A stretch of 64,000 nucleotides of DNA from Kitasatospora setae KM-6054 (lineage in GTDB: Bacteria > Actinomycetota > Actinomycetes > Streptomycetales > Streptomycetaceae): contig NC_016109.1 of the NCBI RefSeq assembly GCF_000269985.1, positions 7,095,001-7,159,000 of the forward strand, read 5' to 3'. Under the pieces are notes generated by a model. The model was not told the DNA's origin and did not search any database. It saw nothing but the letters and a program-made list of their open reading frames with translations. The translations under genes were made by a program, and so were the position numbers. Below are positions 44,877-54,255 of this stretch, piece by piece; within the stretch, counting starts at the first letter, position 1, and every line of letters starts with the position of its first letter.

Positions 44877-46229
44877 GTGCTCTCCGCGCCCCCGCCGATG
44901 CCCCCGGCCTACAACGCCGGCGACACGGCCTGGCTGCTGGCCTCCACCGCGATGGTCCTGCTGATGACGCCCGGACTGGCGTTCTTCTACGGCGGGATGG
45001 TCCGGCTCAAGCACGTCCTGATGATGATCAAGATGAGCTTCGCGGCGCTCGCCCTCGGCAGCCTGGTCTGGTGGGCGCTCGGCTACACGCTGGCCTTCGG
45101 GCCGGACGCCGGCGGGGCCGGGGTGATCGGCAACCTCGACCGGGCGTTCCTGCGCGGCGTCGAGATCGACACCCTCACCGGCGCCATCCCCACCTACATC
45201 TTCGCCACCTTCCAGATGGGCTTCGCCGTCGTCACCGTCGCCCTGATCAGCGGCTCGGTCGCCGACCGGGCCCGGATGCGCGGCTGGCTGGTGTTCGTCC
45301 CGCTCTGGCTGCTGCTGGTCTACGCGCCCACCGCGCACTGGGTGTTCGACTCCCGGGGCTGGATCCACGACAAGCTCGGCGCCCTCGACTTCGCCGGCGG
45401 CCTGCCGGTCGAACTCAGCTCCGGCGCCGCCGGCCTCGCCGTCGCGCTCGCCCTGCGCGGCCCCCGCGACTGGGCCCGCCGCGAGGAGCGGCCCAACAAC
45501 ATCCCGCTGGTGGTGATCGGCGTCGGCCTGCTCTGGTTCGGCTGGTTCGGCTTCAACTCCGGCTCCGCGCTCAGCGACCAGGGCACCGCCGCCGCGGCCT
45601 TCCTCAACACCCAGCTCGGCGGCGCCGCCGCCATGGTCAGCTGGCCGCTGGTCGAGAAGTGGCGCACCGGCAGGGTCAGCACCACCGGCGTGGTCTCCGC
45701 GGGCGTGGCCGGCATGGTCGCCATCACCCCCGCCTGCGGCGAGATCGACCCGCTCGGCGCCGTCGTCACCGGCCTGGTCGCCGGCGCGGTCTGCGGCTGG
45801 GCCGTCACCCTCAAGTACCGCTTCGGCGTGGACGACACCCTCGACGTGGTCGGCGTGCACGGCGTCGGCGGCCTCACCGGACTGCTGATGGTCGGCCTGT
45901 TCGCCACCGCCCGGATCAGCGGCACCGAGGGCCTGTTCTACGGCGGCGGCTGGAGCCTGCTCGGCAAGCAGGCGCTCGCCGCGCTCGCCGTCGCCGCGTT
46001 CTCCTGCACCCTGACCTGGCTGCTCGCCAAGCTCGTCCACGCCACGGTCGGCTTCCGGGCCGCCGCCGCGTACGCGCACGTCCCCGGCGCCGCCGAGGAG
46101 ACCGCCTACGACACCCTCACCGCCGCCCGGCTCGGCGCCCTCGTCGACGCCGACGCCGCGCACGGCGACGGGGAACTCGTCCGGAAGATCGCCGGACTGC
46201 TCAGGGAGCGCCGCGCGGACGGCAGTTGA
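44877..46229 (+). CDS. amt: Ammonium transporter (Amt)
   Basis: A 450-residue, 11-helix transporter from a GTG. It has the Amt signature FFYGGMVRLKHVLMMIKMSF, and the twin pore histidines fit YAPTAHWVFDSRGW and DDTLDVVGVHGVGGLTG. The C-terminus includes a cytoplasmic segment (AAAYAHVPGAAEETAYDTLTAARLGAL). Placed at the end of a urease operon it probably recaptures or balances the ammonium made by urease. No GlnK gene is adjacent. Confidence 0.95.
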   Translation: MLSAPPPMPPAYNAGDTAWLLASTAMVLLMTPGLAFFYGGMVRLKHVLMMIKMSFAALALGSLVWWALGYTLAFGPDAGGAGVIGNLDRAFLRGVEIDTLTGAIPTYIFATFQMGFAVVTVALISGSVADRARMRGWLVFVPLWLLLVYAPTAHWVFDSRGWIHDKLGALDFAGGLPVELSSGAAGLAVALALRGPRDWARREERPNNIPLVVIGVGLLWFGWFGFNSGSALSDQGTAAAAFLNTQLGGAAAMVSWPLVEKWRTGRVSTTGVVSAGVAGMVAITPACGEIDPLGAVVTGLVAGAVCGWAVTLKYRFGVDDTLDVVGVHGVGGLTGLLMVGLFATARISGTEGLFYGGGWSLLGKQALAALAVAAFSCTLTWLLAKLVHATVGFRAAAAYAHVPGAAEETAYDTLTAARLGALVDADAAHGDGELVRKIAGLLRERRADGS

Positions 46230-46262
46230 CCGGCCCGGTTACCGCCGCCCGCTCGGGGACGG

Positions 46263-46535
46263 TCAGCGGCCCGCCAGCCACAGCCCCAGCAGCGCGCAGG
46301 CCGCCGCGCCCGCCAGCACCGGGACGAACGGCAGCCGGCGGCGGCCGCCGCCCGGGCCCTGCGCCGCGTACAGCACCGGCCAGAGCACCAGGTAGGCCAG
46401 CGCGACCCCGGACCAGCCGAGCGGGCCCAGCCACTCGTCCGGGCCGCGCCAGGCCGCGCCGAGGCCCGCCAGCAGGCCGGAGACGGTGAACAGGGCCGCG
46501 CCGGAGCACAGCACGCCGAGCCGGGAGGAGGTCAC
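46263..46535 (-). CDS. Small membrane protein of unknown function
   Basis: I start at the GTG at 46535, giving about 90 residues that begin VTSSRLGVLCSGAALFTVSG. Three hydrophobic segments (about 5-27, 40-60 and 68-88) are visible with a basic loop GGGRRRLP. No family is recognised. It converges on amt with 33 bp between the stops. Confidence 0.55.
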   Translation of the reverse strand: MTSSRLGVLCSGAALFTVSGLLAGLGAAWRGPDEWLGPLGWSGVALAYLVLWPVLYAAQGPGGGRRRLPFVPVLAGAAACALLGLWLAGR

Positions 46536-46719
46536 CCCCGGATGGTGACCGCCCCGGACGACCGCCCGGTCGCGACCCGGTGGCCGGGGCGTGAACGGAA
46601 GGCGCGGACGGGCGCTGGACAGCGGACGGCCGGGCGGCGGAGGATGCGCGCACGGGCCCCGGAGAACACGAAAGGCAGGGAGCGCGCGCTCTCCTGCCGT
46701 TATCAAACTTATACCGCAC

Positions 46720-46744
46720 GGGGGGCCTTGCCGCAAGGCCCCCC
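46720..46744 (+). promoter_or_regulatory. Rifamycin-associated element (RAE)-like palindrome before helR
   Basis: GGGGGGCCTTGC (46720-46731) and GCAAGGCCCCCC (46733-46744) are exact complements around one C. The CTTGC/GCAAG core within G and C runs matches the inverted repeat known from actinomycete rifamycin-inducible genes, including helR. It lies 4 nt downstream of a possible -10 (TATACC, 46710-46715) and 122 bp before the helR start, so it would be in the transcript leader. Confidence 0.8.
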
Positions 46745-46866
46745 CGATGCCGCACAATCGCTGATCTGACCGGGGAACCCGCGCGAAACAGCACAGACGG
46801 GGCAGACCGCGAGCAGCACGCGGACGGAGCGCGGCCCACCCGGCAGCGGATCGGAGTCACCACACC

Positions 46867-49026
46867 ATGAACCAGCCGACGACCGGCGCCTTCGACCTGC
46901 CCGAGCGGCTCGCCGCCAAGGCGGACCCGGCCCTGATCGCCGCCGACGACCGGCACTTCGCCGAGATCGCCGACACCCTGCGACGGGACGTCGCGGAGCT
47001 GACCGCGCGCCTGGACCAGGCCCGCCGCAGCCCCGGCGGGGCCGGGCAGGCGGCGATGGACCGGGACAACGAGGTGCACCAGCTCTCCGCCCGGCTGCGC
47101 ACCCTGAACCGCTTCGGCCACGACCTGTGCCTGGGCCGGATCGTCCGCGCCGACGACCCCGAGCCGATCTACGTCGGCCGCCTCGGCCTGGCCGACGCCG
47201 ACGGCCGCCGGCTGCTGGTCGACTGGCGCTCGCCCGCCGCCGAGCCGTTCTTCGCCGCCACCCACGCCAACCCGATGGGCCTGGCCAGCCGCCGCCGCTA
47301 CCGCTGGCAGCGCGGCAAGGTCGGCGACTACTGGGACGAGGTGTTCACCGCCGACGGCCTGGAGGGGCACGCCGCCCTCGACGACCAGTCCGCCTTCATC
47401 GCCAGCCTCGGCAGCTCCCGCTCCGAGCGGATGCGCGACGTGCTGGCCACCATCCAGGCCGACCAGGACGCGATCATCCGGGCCGGCTCGCGCGGCGCCC
47501 TGGTGGTCGACGGCGGCCCCGGCACCGGCAAGACCGTGGTCGCCCTGCACCGCACCGCCCACCTGCTGTACTCCGACCCGCGGCTGGGCCACCGCAAGGG
47601 CCGGGTGCTGTTCGTCGGCCCGCACCAGCCGTACCTGGCGTACGTCTCCGACGTGCTGCCCAGCCTCGGCGAGGAGGGCGTGCAGACCTGCACGCTGCGC
47701 GACCTGCTGCCCGAGGGCCCCGGCGTCGGGCCCGAGCCCGACCCCGAGGTGGCCCGGCTGAAGGCCGCCGCCGGGATGGTGCACGCGATCGAGAAGGCCG
47801 TCGCCGTCTACGAGGAGCCGCCCGCCGAGGGCCGCAAGCTCTCCACCGAGTGGTACGAGCTGTGGATCGACCCGGAGGACTGGGCCGAGGCGTTCGCCGC
47901 CCCCGGCCCCGGCGTCCCGCACAACGAGGCCCGGCAGCAGATCCTCGACGAGCTGATCACCATCCTGCTGGACAAGAACGCCGACTCCTTCGACGACGAG
48001 GACGGCATCTCGCCCGAGGTGCTCCGCCGCGAACTGCGCCGCGACCCCGAACTGCTCGGCGCGCTCCGCCGGGCCTGGCCGATCCTGGAGCACACCGACC
48101 TGGTCGGCGACCTGTGGACCGTCCCCGCCTACCTGCGGCTGTGCGCGCCCTGGCTGGACCGCGAGGAGATCCGCGCCCTCCAGCGCACCGACCCCGCCGC
48201 CTGGACGCTCGCCGACCTGCCGCTGCTCGACGCCGCCCGCCGCCGCCTCGGCGACACCGACGCCGACCGCCGCCAGCGCGCCCACCGGGCCCGGATCGCC
48301 GCCGAACGCGAACTCATGGACGGCGTCGTCGACCACCTGCTGAAGTCCGACGACGACGGCGAGGGCGCCGTCGCCATGCTGCGCGGCGCCGACCTGCGCG
48401 ACGCGCTGATCGACCACACCGAGGCCGAACCCGTCCACCCCGACCTGCTGGCCGGCCCGTTCGCGCACATCGTGGTCGACGAGGCGCAGGAACTCACCGA
48501 CGCCGAGTGGCAGATGCTGATCGCCCGCTGCCCGTCCCGCTCCTTCACCATCGTCGGCGACCGCGCCCAGGCCAGGCACGGCTTCACCGAGTCGTGGACC
48601 GAACGCCTGGAGCGGGCCGGCCTGGACCGCGTCACGATCACCTCGCTGACCGTCAACTACCGCACGCCCGAAGAGGTGATGGCCGAGGCCGAGCCGGTGA
48701 TCCGGGCCGCGCTGCCCGACGCCAACGTGCCGACCTCGATCCGCCGCAGCGGCCTGCCCGTCCACCACGGCGCCCGCGCCGAACGGGACGCGCTGCTGGA
48801 CGCCTGGCTGGCCGAGCACCCCGAGGGCACCGCCTGCGTGATCGGCGACCCGACCTTCCTCGGCGGCGGCCGGGTCCGCTCGCTCAGCCCCGAACTGGTC
48901 AAGGGCCTGGAGTTCGACCTGGTGGTGATCGTCGACCCGGAGTCCTTCGGCGACGGCGTCGAGGGCGCCGTCGACCGGTACGTGGCGATGACCCGCGCCA
49001 CCGGGCAGCTCGCGATCCTGCGCTGA
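46867..49026 (+). CDS. helR: HelR/HelD-like RNA polymerase-recycling ATPase
   Basis: A 719-residue UvrD/Rep-related protein. The N-terminal coiled coil (about 20-80: FAEIADTLRRDVAELTARLDQARR) is the arm that enters RNA polymerase in HelD proteins. Then come IYVGRLGL and DWRSPAAEPFF, Walker A GGPGTGKTVVALHRTAHLL near 216, an inserted domain (about 340-520) with the acidic stretch DSFDDED near 376, Walker B VVDEAQELTD near 537, GDRAQARHG, NYRTP and a final VAMTRATGQLAIL. HelR displaces rifamycin from RNA polymerase in Streptomyces. The RAE-like palindrome upstream supports helR over housekeeping helD. Confidence 0.9.
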   Translation: MNQPTTGAFDLPERLAAKADPALIAADDRHFAEIADTLRRDVAELTARLDQARRSPGGAGQAAMDRDNEVHQLSARLRTLNRFGHDLCLGRIVRADDPEPIYVGRLGLADADGRRLLVDWRSPAAEPFFAATHANPMGLASRRRYRWQRGKVGDYWDEVFTADGLEGHAALDDQSAFIASLGSSRSERMRDVLATIQADQDAIIRAGSRGALVVDGGPGTGKTVVALHRTAHLLYSDPRLGHRKGRVLFVGPHQPYLAYVSDVLPSLGEEGVQTCTLRDLLPEGPGVGPEPDPEVARLKAAAGMVHAIEKAVAVYEEPPAEGRKLSTEWYELWIDPEDWAEAFAAPGPGVPHNEARQQILDELITILLDKNADSFDDEDGISPEVLRRELRRDPELLGALRRAWPILEHTDLVGDLWTVPAYLRLCAPWLDREEIRALQRTDPAAWTLADLPLLDAARRRLGDTDADRRQRAHRARIAAERELMDGVVDHLLKSDDDGEGAVAMLRGADLRDALIDHTEAEPVHPDLLAGPFAHIVVDEAQELTDAEWQMLIARCPSRSFTIVGDRAQARHGFTESWTERLERAGLDRVTITSLTVNYRTPEEVMAEAEPVIRAALPDANVPTSIRRSGLPVHHGARAERDALLDAWLAEHPEGTACVIGDPTFLGGGRVRSLSPELVKGLEFDLVVIVDPESFGDGVEGAVDRYVAMTRATGQLAILR

Positions 49027-49044
49027 CCGGTCGGGGGGTGCGGC

Positions 49045-50652
49045 TCAGTCCACCGCCTCGGGGTGGGTGAGCCGCAACTCCTCGATGTCCAGCCGGGTCT
49101 CCAGCGAGACCAGCACGGTGTCGTCGATCCGGCGCTCGGCCCGCAGCCGGACCAGCGCGGCCCGCTTGCGGGCGATCAGGGCCAGGTGCAGCGCGGTGTC
49201 CCGGGGGTCGCGCTCGAAGGCGCCCGGGGCGGCGCCGTCGGCGCCGTCGGCGGCGGCCAGGTCGGCCAGCGCGCCCTCCAGCTCGCGCCGGTAGCGGTCG
49301 ACCAGCTCACCGTCCGCGCCCGCCTCGGCCGCCGCCTCCGGCAGCGCCGCCAGCGCGGTGCGCAGCAGCGTCTCGTGCGCGAGCCGCTCCTCCGCGCCGT
49401 CCGCCGCCGGGTCCGGCAGCCGGGCCCAGCGGACCACGCCCGGCAGCACCAGGCCGTGCAGCAGCGTCACCACGATCACGCCGAAGGTGACGAAGACGAT
49501 CAGGTCCCGGTCCGGGAACGGCTCGCCGGAGTCCAGCGTCGCCGGGACGGCCAGCGCGGCGGCCAGCGACACCGCGCCGCGGAACCCGGCCAGCCCGCTG
49601 ACGATCCGGGCCCGGCCGCTGACCCGCCGCTCGCGCTGCTGCGGACGCCGGTCCACCGCCCGGATCAGGTACGCCGAGGCGAACAGGAACGCGATCCTGG
49701 TCCCGGACAGCACCACCGCCACCACGACCACCATCGCCAGCGCCCGGGCCACCGAGGTCGCGGTCAGCCCGCGCACCGCGCCCTGCGCCTCGATGCCGAC
49801 CAGCACGAACAGCGCGCCGTTCAGCAGGAACGTCCCCAGCGACCAGGACGCGACGATCTGCCGCCGCGCCTCCGCGCTGCCCACCGTCGGCGAGGTCTGA
49901 CTGATGATCAGCCCCGCGGCGACCACCGCCAGCACCCCCGAGGCCCCCACCGACTCCGCCAGCAGGTAGCCCGAGAACGGGATCAGCAGGAACACCAGGT
50001 TCGCCGCCAGCGGGTCCGAGACCCGCCGCCGCACCACCACCCCCAGCCAGGCCGTCAGCACGCCCGCCGCCACCCCGCCCGCGTACGAGAGCGCGAACAG
50101 CCAGGACACGTGCAGCACCCCGACACGGTCCTCGCCGACCGTCACGCCCACCGCCAGCCCGTAGACCACCAGCGCCGTACCGTCGTTGACCAGGCTCTCC
50201 GCCTTCAGCACCATCAGGTTCCGGCGCGGCAGCAGCCGCGCCACCACCCCCACCGCCGTCGCGTCGGTCGGCGCCACCGCCCCGCCCAGCACCCACGCCG
50301 GACCCCACGGCACGCCCATCGCGTGCACCGCCGCGGCGACCGCGCCCGCCGTCAGCACCACCAGCGCGGTGCTCATCAGCACGATGCCGCGCAGGTTGCG
50401 CCGGATCTCCTGCAACGAGGAGGTCATCGCCTCCCAGTACAGCAGCACCGGCAGGAACAGCAGCAGCACCACCTCCGGCGGCAGCTCCACCGCCCGCAGC
50501 GCCGGCACGAACCCCAGCAGCACGCCCGCGCCCAACTGCAGCACCGGCGCCGCCACCCGGTAGCGCACCGCCGCCACCCGGCAGGCCAGCAGCGCGACAC
50601 CCAGCAGTACCACCAGCTCCAGCCCGACCACGCGCCCCGCCACTCCCCGCAC
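49045..50652 (-). CDS. Na+/H+ antiporter, CPA1 family
   Basis: A 535-residue membrane protein with about 12 hydrophobic segments. The ion-path motifs GGAVAPTDATAVGVV and LKAESLVNDGTALVVYGLAVG (the ND pair), and GFRGAVSLAAALAVP further on, are those of NhaP/YjcE-type antiporters. A hydrophilic C-terminal domain (about 415-535) is helical and acidic, as in bacterial CPA1 proteins with regulatory tails. It exchanges Na+ or K+ for H+ for pH or salt control. It ends 18 bp from the helR stop, convergent. Confidence 0.93.
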   Translation of the reverse strand: MRGVAGRVVGLELVVLLGVALLACRVAAVRYRVAAPVLQLGAGVLLGFVPALRAVELPPEVVLLLFLPVLLYWEAMTSSLQEIRRNLRGIVLMSTALVVLTAGAVAAAVHAMGVPWGPAWVLGGAVAPTDATAVGVVARLLPRRNLMVLKAESLVNDGTALVVYGLAVGVTVGEDRVGVLHVSWLFALSYAGGVAAGVLTAWLGVVVRRRVSDPLAANLVFLLIPFSGYLLAESVGASGVLAVVAAGLIISQTSPTVGSAEARRQIVASWSLGTFLLNGALFVLVGIEAQGAVRGLTATSVARALAMVVVVAVVLSGTRIAFLFASAYLIRAVDRRPQQRERRVSGRARIVSGLAGFRGAVSLAAALAVPATLDSGEPFPDRDLIVFVTFGVIVVTLLHGLVLPGVVRWARLPDPAADGAEERLAHETLLRTALAALPEAAAEAGADGELVDRYRRELEGALADLAAADGADGAAPGAFERDPRDTALHLALIARKRAALVRLRAERRIDDTVLVSLETRLDIEELRLTHPEAVD

Positions 50653-50805
50653 CGACCGCCGCGGCCTCCCCGGCGGGGCCGCGCGCCCTCGGACGCTACT
50701 GCGGGCCGGGCGCCGCCACGGGCCGGGCGCGCCGCCCGGCGGCGCGCCCGGAGGCCGATCGGGTGGCGGGTCGGGTGGCTGTGCGGGTGGCCGGTGGCGG
50801 CGCCG

Positions 50806-51642
50806 CTACTCCCCGGTGAGCAGGCGCCGCTTGGCCAGCGTGAACTCCTCGGCGGTCAGTGCCCCGCGCCGGTGCAGGTCGTGCAGCCGCTCGATCCGGG
50901 CGGGCAGGTCGGCGTCCTGCGGCGCGGCGGCCGGGGCGTCCTGCGGGGCGCGCGGCTCGTCCAGCTCCAGCCGGACGTCGGTCGGGTCGGCGGCCAGGAA
51001 GCGCACCGTGGCGCCGTCGCCCGCGCGCGGACGGGAGTGCGCGGGGAAGGACGTCCGCAGCTCCTTGGTGTGCTCGGTGCCCCCGAACGGGTAACGCAGC
51101 GTCAGGGTCGCGTGGTAGCGGCCGTCGTAGTCCGGGGAGTCGGAGATCCGGGCGACCTCCACCAGGGCGGCCCGGACGGTCTCGCCCTCGTGCCGGATCC
51201 GCCACTCCAGCAGCGCCCGCTCCCGCTTGTCCTCCAGCGACCACAGCCGCCACCTGCGCGCGTGCGCGACCGCCGGCACCGCCCCCGCCGCCGCGGCCGC
51301 CGCCACCGCCGCCGCGATCCAGCCGCCCCACCCGCCCGCCGCCGCACCGCCCGCCGCCAGCGCCACCGCCACCAGCAGGCTGGGGCCGGTGCCGACCACC
51401 GGGAAACCGCCGTCCTCGACGCCGCCCCGGGCCAGCGCCTGGCCGCTCAGGTACATCAGGAAGGCCAGGAACAGCACCACCCCCGCGTACACGTACCCGT
51501 CCGAGCCCGGAAAGCCCACGTGCAGCCGGGCCGCCCCCCAACCGCCCGCCGCCACCAGCACCCCGAAGAACCCGATGGCGAACCAGCGCAGGCCCGAGAG
51601 GCCCGGCCAGCGCGGCTCGTCCGGCACCACTATGTCGTCCAT
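50806..51642 (-). CDS. Membrane protein with C-terminal SHOCT domain
   Basis: A 278-residue protein starting at MDDIVVPDEPRWPGLSGLRW. Membrane segments lie at about 20-42, 50-66 and 85-125 (Ala/Gly-rich). A cytosolic beta-rich stretch follows (EGETVRAALVEVARISDSPDYDGRYHATLTLRYPFGG, a DUF3592-like pattern). The last 30 residues, PARIERLHDLHRRGALTAEEFTLAKRRLL, are a SHOCT oligomerisation motif. The role is unknown. Confidence 0.8.
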   Translation of the reverse strand: MDDIVVPDEPRWPGLSGLRWFAIGFFGVLVAAGGWGAARLHVGFPGSDGYVYAGVVLFLAFLMYLSGQALARGGVEDGGFPVVGTGPSLLVAVALAAGGAAAGGWGGWIAAAVAAAAAAGAVPAVAHARRWRLWSLEDKRERALLEWRIRHEGETVRAALVEVARISDSPDYDGRYHATLTLRYPFGGTEHTKELRTSFPAHSRPRAGDGATVRFLAADPTDVRLELDEPRAPQDAPAAAPQDADLPARIERLHDLHRRGALTAEEFTLAKRRLLTGE

Positions 51643-51752
51643 GGCCGCGATGCTAGCGGCCGCCGGTGAATGGTCCGGACCACGGCCGCCGCAACTCCCC
51701 GGCCGGGACGGGCCGCACGGACCCGCACCGCCAGGCACGGATACTCGGCCGC

Positions 51753-52751
51753 ATGGAGACCGAGCCGTACACCGCCCCCTACACCGCCCCCTACCTCGAC
51801 CCCGAGCAGGCCGCCGCGCTCGCCGCCCGCGGCGGGGTACCCGCGCCGCTGACGCCCGACGGGCTGGCCGCCTGGCAGCGCCGGGACGCCGAACGGCGCC
51901 CGCGCCCCACACTGCGCCAACTCGCCGACGGCGGACGGTTCGAGGCCGTCGCGCACGACGCCGACGGCGTCCCCGTCGTCACCGCCCGCCCGGCCGGAGC
52001 GGACGGCGCCCTGCCCGCCCTGCTCTACCTGCACGGCGGCGGACTGATCGGCGGCAACGCGTACGCCGTACTGCCGCGCGTGCTGCGTGAGTCGGCCGAA
52101 CCGCTCGGACTGGCCGTGCTCTCCGTCGACTACCCGCTCGCCCCCGCCGCCCGCTACCCCGCCCCGCTGCACGCCTGCCGCACCGCGCTGCGCTGGGCCG
52201 TCCGCGAGGCCGCCGCGCTGCGCATCGACCCCCGGCGGATCGTGCTCGCCGGCAAGAGCGCCGGCGGCGGCCTCGCCGCCGCCCTCGCCCTGCTGCTCCG
52301 CGACGAGGGCGGCCCGGCACCGCTCGGCCAACTGCTGCTCAGCCCGATGCTCGACGACCGCGGCACCACCCCGTCCGCCCGCCAGGCCGCCGGCCACGAC
52401 ACCTGGGACGCCACCTCCAACGCCACCGCCTGGCAGGCCGCCCTCGGCCCGCTGCACCGCGCCCCCGACCTCCCCCCGTACGCCGCCCCCGCCCGCGCCC
52501 GCGACCTCGCCGGCCTGCCCCCCGCCTACCTGGAAGTCGGCTCCGCCGAGACCTTCCGCGACGAGACCACCGCCTACGCCCACGCCCTCTGGCAGGCCGG
52601 CGGCCACGCCGAACTCCACGTCTGGCCCGGCGCCCCGCACGGCTTCGACACCCTCGCCCCGACCGCCGCGATCAGCCGCACGGCGGCCGCGGCCCGCCGC
52701 GACTGGCTGCGCCGGCTGCTCGGCCGGCCGGGCGCGGGGATGGGAGGATGA
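51753..52751 (+). CDS. Alpha/beta hydrolase, hormone-sensitive lipase family
   Basis: A 332-residue soluble esterase starting at METEPYTAPYTAPYLDPEQAAAL. The oxyanion motif HGGG is in LLYLHGGGLIGGNAY, the nucleophile elbow is GKSAGGG near 170, and the C-terminal His is in PHGFDTL near 298. AYLEVGSAETFRDE holds the likely acid residue. The N-terminus contains a short Tyr-Thr-Ala-Pro repeat. It should hydrolyse short acyl esters. Four nt separate it from the Uma2-like gene. Confidence 0.9.
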   Translation: METEPYTAPYTAPYLDPEQAAALAARGGVPAPLTPDGLAAWQRRDAERRPRPTLRQLADGGRFEAVAHDADGVPVVTARPAGADGALPALLYLHGGGLIGGNAYAVLPRVLRESAEPLGLAVLSVDYPLAPAARYPAPLHACRTALRWAVREAAALRIDPRRIVLAGKSAGGGLAAALALLLRDEGGPAPLGQLLLSPMLDDRGTTPSARQAAGHDTWDATSNATAWQAALGPLHRAPDLPPYAAPARARDLAGLPPAYLEVGSAETFRDETTAYAHALWQAGGHAELHVWPGAPHGFDTLAPTAAISRTAAAARRDWLRRLLGRPGAGMGG

Positions 52752-52755
52752 CGGC

Positions 52756-53325
52756 ATGGCCGAGTTCCGCGTTCCCGAGCGCCACGCGCAGTTGTTGGAG
52801 TTCGCGCAGGGGCTGACGCCCCCCGCGGGCTGGAAGGTCGAGATCTCGGGAGACGAGATCATCATGATGGCCGGGCCGTCGGTGATCCACCAGCGGAACC
52901 TGCTCGTCGTCCGGGAGCAGTTCGACGCCCATCGGCCGGCGGGGCTGATGCCCAGTGAGAACACCGACCTGGCCTCGCCGAACGTCGGCAAGCTCCGCAA
53001 CCCCGACCTGACGTACATCCCGGTGTCGGTGGTGGAGCTCGGCGGCAACGAAGTCCCGGCCGAGCTCGCCGAGATCGCCGTGGAGGTCGTCTCGGTGTCG
53101 AACCCCGAGAACGACCTGGTCGGCAAGGTCCGGGACTATCCGCTGATGGGCATTCCGCTCTACCTGGTGATCGACCCGCGCGAGGGCGCGGTCGTGCTGT
53201 TCTCGGAGCCCTCCGGCGGGTCGTACCGCAGGCGGTGGGACGGGGCGTTCGGCGACGCCGTTCCGATCCCGGCGCCGTTCGACTTCACGCTGGCCACCGC
53301 GAGCCTGGTCCGCTACACCGCCTGA
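52756..53325 (+). CDS. Uma2 family (DUF820) nuclease-fold protein
   Basis: A 189-residue PD-(D/E)XK-fold protein. The family pattern is clear: WKVEISGDEIIMM near 28, MPSENTDL, RNPDLTYIP with the core Asp near 92, and AEIAVEVVSVSNPENDLVGKVRDYPLMGIPLYLVIDP, where E-V-V-S and the Lys complete the nuclease core. Uma2 genes are multi-copy in streptomycetes and their biological role is not established. Probably co-transcribed with the esterase. Confidence 0.88.
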   Translation: MAEFRVPERHAQLLEFAQGLTPPAGWKVEISGDEIIMMAGPSVIHQRNLLVVREQFDAHRPAGLMPSENTDLASPNVGKLRNPDLTYIPVSVVELGGNEVPAELAEIAVEVVSVSNPENDLVGKVRDYPLMGIPLYLVIDPREGAVVLFSEPSGGSYRRRWDGAFGDAVPIPAPFDFTLATASLVRYTA

Positions 53326-53332
53326 CGCGGCG

Positions 53333-53875
53333 CTAGCCGGGCAGGCGGGTGTCGGTCCAGCCGGTGTCGGTCCAGCCGTCCGGGGTGCGGGTGTGGCGGC
53401 GGCGGAGGTGGTGGCGGTCGGGGGCGGCCTGCCAGAACTCGGCCTGGACGGGGTGCAGGGCGTAGCAGCGCTGGGCGGGGGAGGGGGTGGGGCAGGCGGG
53501 GGACGGGCGGACCGGGCCGCGGAGGCGGACCTGGCGGCCGTGCGCGGGCCAGTAGACGGTGAGGGCGGCGGCCGGGTGGGCGGCCAGCTGGGCGGTCTTG
53601 GGGGCGTCCGGGTCGGTCCAGAAGTGCCAGGAGGCGGACGGGAGTTCGACGTCGCGCAGGACGAGGACCCGGGCGTCCGGACGGCCGTCGGCGTCGACCG
53701 TGGCGAGGGTCAGCACCTGGGCGTCCGGGACGCCGGCGGCGAGGGCGTCCAGCAGCCAGGCGGTGAACAGCTCGGCCGGGCCGGTCGGCGCGTGGTCCGG
53801 CGGCGGGTAGGCCGGGGCGGCCAGCACCGGGTGGGCGATCAGTGCCCGGACCAGGGGCGGGCGGTCGTCGCTCAC
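53333..53875 (-). CDS. Pyridoxamine 5'-phosphate oxidase-like flavoprotein
   Basis: A 180-residue protein from the GTG at 53875 behind GGAGGAGGG. AQVLTLATVDADGRPDARVLVLRDVE, WHFWTDPDAPKTAQLAAHPAAALTVYWPAHGRQVRLRGPV and the closing WTDTRLPG match the PNPOx fold with FMN-binding strand patterns. The alignment around SPAQRCYALHPVQAEFWQAAPDRHHLRRRH is similar to PdxH. It may oxidise pyridoxamine phosphate, or be a related reductase. It overlaps the preceding gene by 4 bp. Confidence 0.82.
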   Translation of the reverse strand: MSDDRPPLVRALIAHPVLAAPAYPPPDHAPTGPAELFTAWLLDALAAGVPDAQVLTLATVDADGRPDARVLVLRDVELPSASWHFWTDPDAPKTAQLAAHPAAALTVYWPAHGRQVRLRGPVRPSPACPTPSPAQRCYALHPVQAEFWQAAPDRHHLRRRHTRTPDGWTDTGWTDTRLPG

Positions 53876-54189
53876 CGGCCCTCCTCCGGGGCGGGGACGG
53901 GTGCGGGCGCGGGCACCACGGTGGTGCCGTCGGGTCCGAGGGCCTGGCCGGGCGGCAGCAGGACCTGGAGGTGGGTGCTGCTGGGGCCGGGGACGCGGGT
54001 GCACGGGTTGTCGATCCGCAACTGGGCCTCGTCGAGCGGGTGGTGGTCGCACAGCAGCCGGACGCGCTCCCGCAGCGCCACGGGGTCGGCGAACCAGCCG
54101 GCCGAGTGCCACTGCCAGCCCGCGTGCGCGTCGACGCGGCGGCGGTGCTCCTCGACCTGCTGGCGCTTGCGCTTCCGTTGCCCTGGCAT
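53872..54189 (-). CDS. Hypothetical protein, coupled to the PNPOx-like gene
   Basis: A 105-residue protein starting at MPGQRKRKRQQVEEHRRRVDAHAGWQWHS. It has a basic N-terminus, a central ALRERVRLLCDHHPLDEAQLRIDN and a Pro/Ala-rich end. No family is recognised. The last 4 bp overlap the next start, so the two are probably translated together. Confidence 0.65.
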   Translation of the reverse strand: MPGQRKRKRQQVEEHRRRVDAHAGWQWHSAGWFADPVALRERVRLLCDHHPLDEAQLRIDNPCTRVPGPSSTHLQVLLPPGQALGPDGTTVVPAPAPVPAPEEGR

Positions 54190-54255
54190 GGGCCCACCTT
54201 GACGGTTCGCGGCGGCCGGGGCAACCGGGTTCGCGAGGTGCCGGCGTTCGCCAGA

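Noticed and set aside
43851..46163. Long minus-strand open frame opposite ureD and amt
   Set aside because: Same GC-skew artefact; the product is repetitive and has no recognisable domain.
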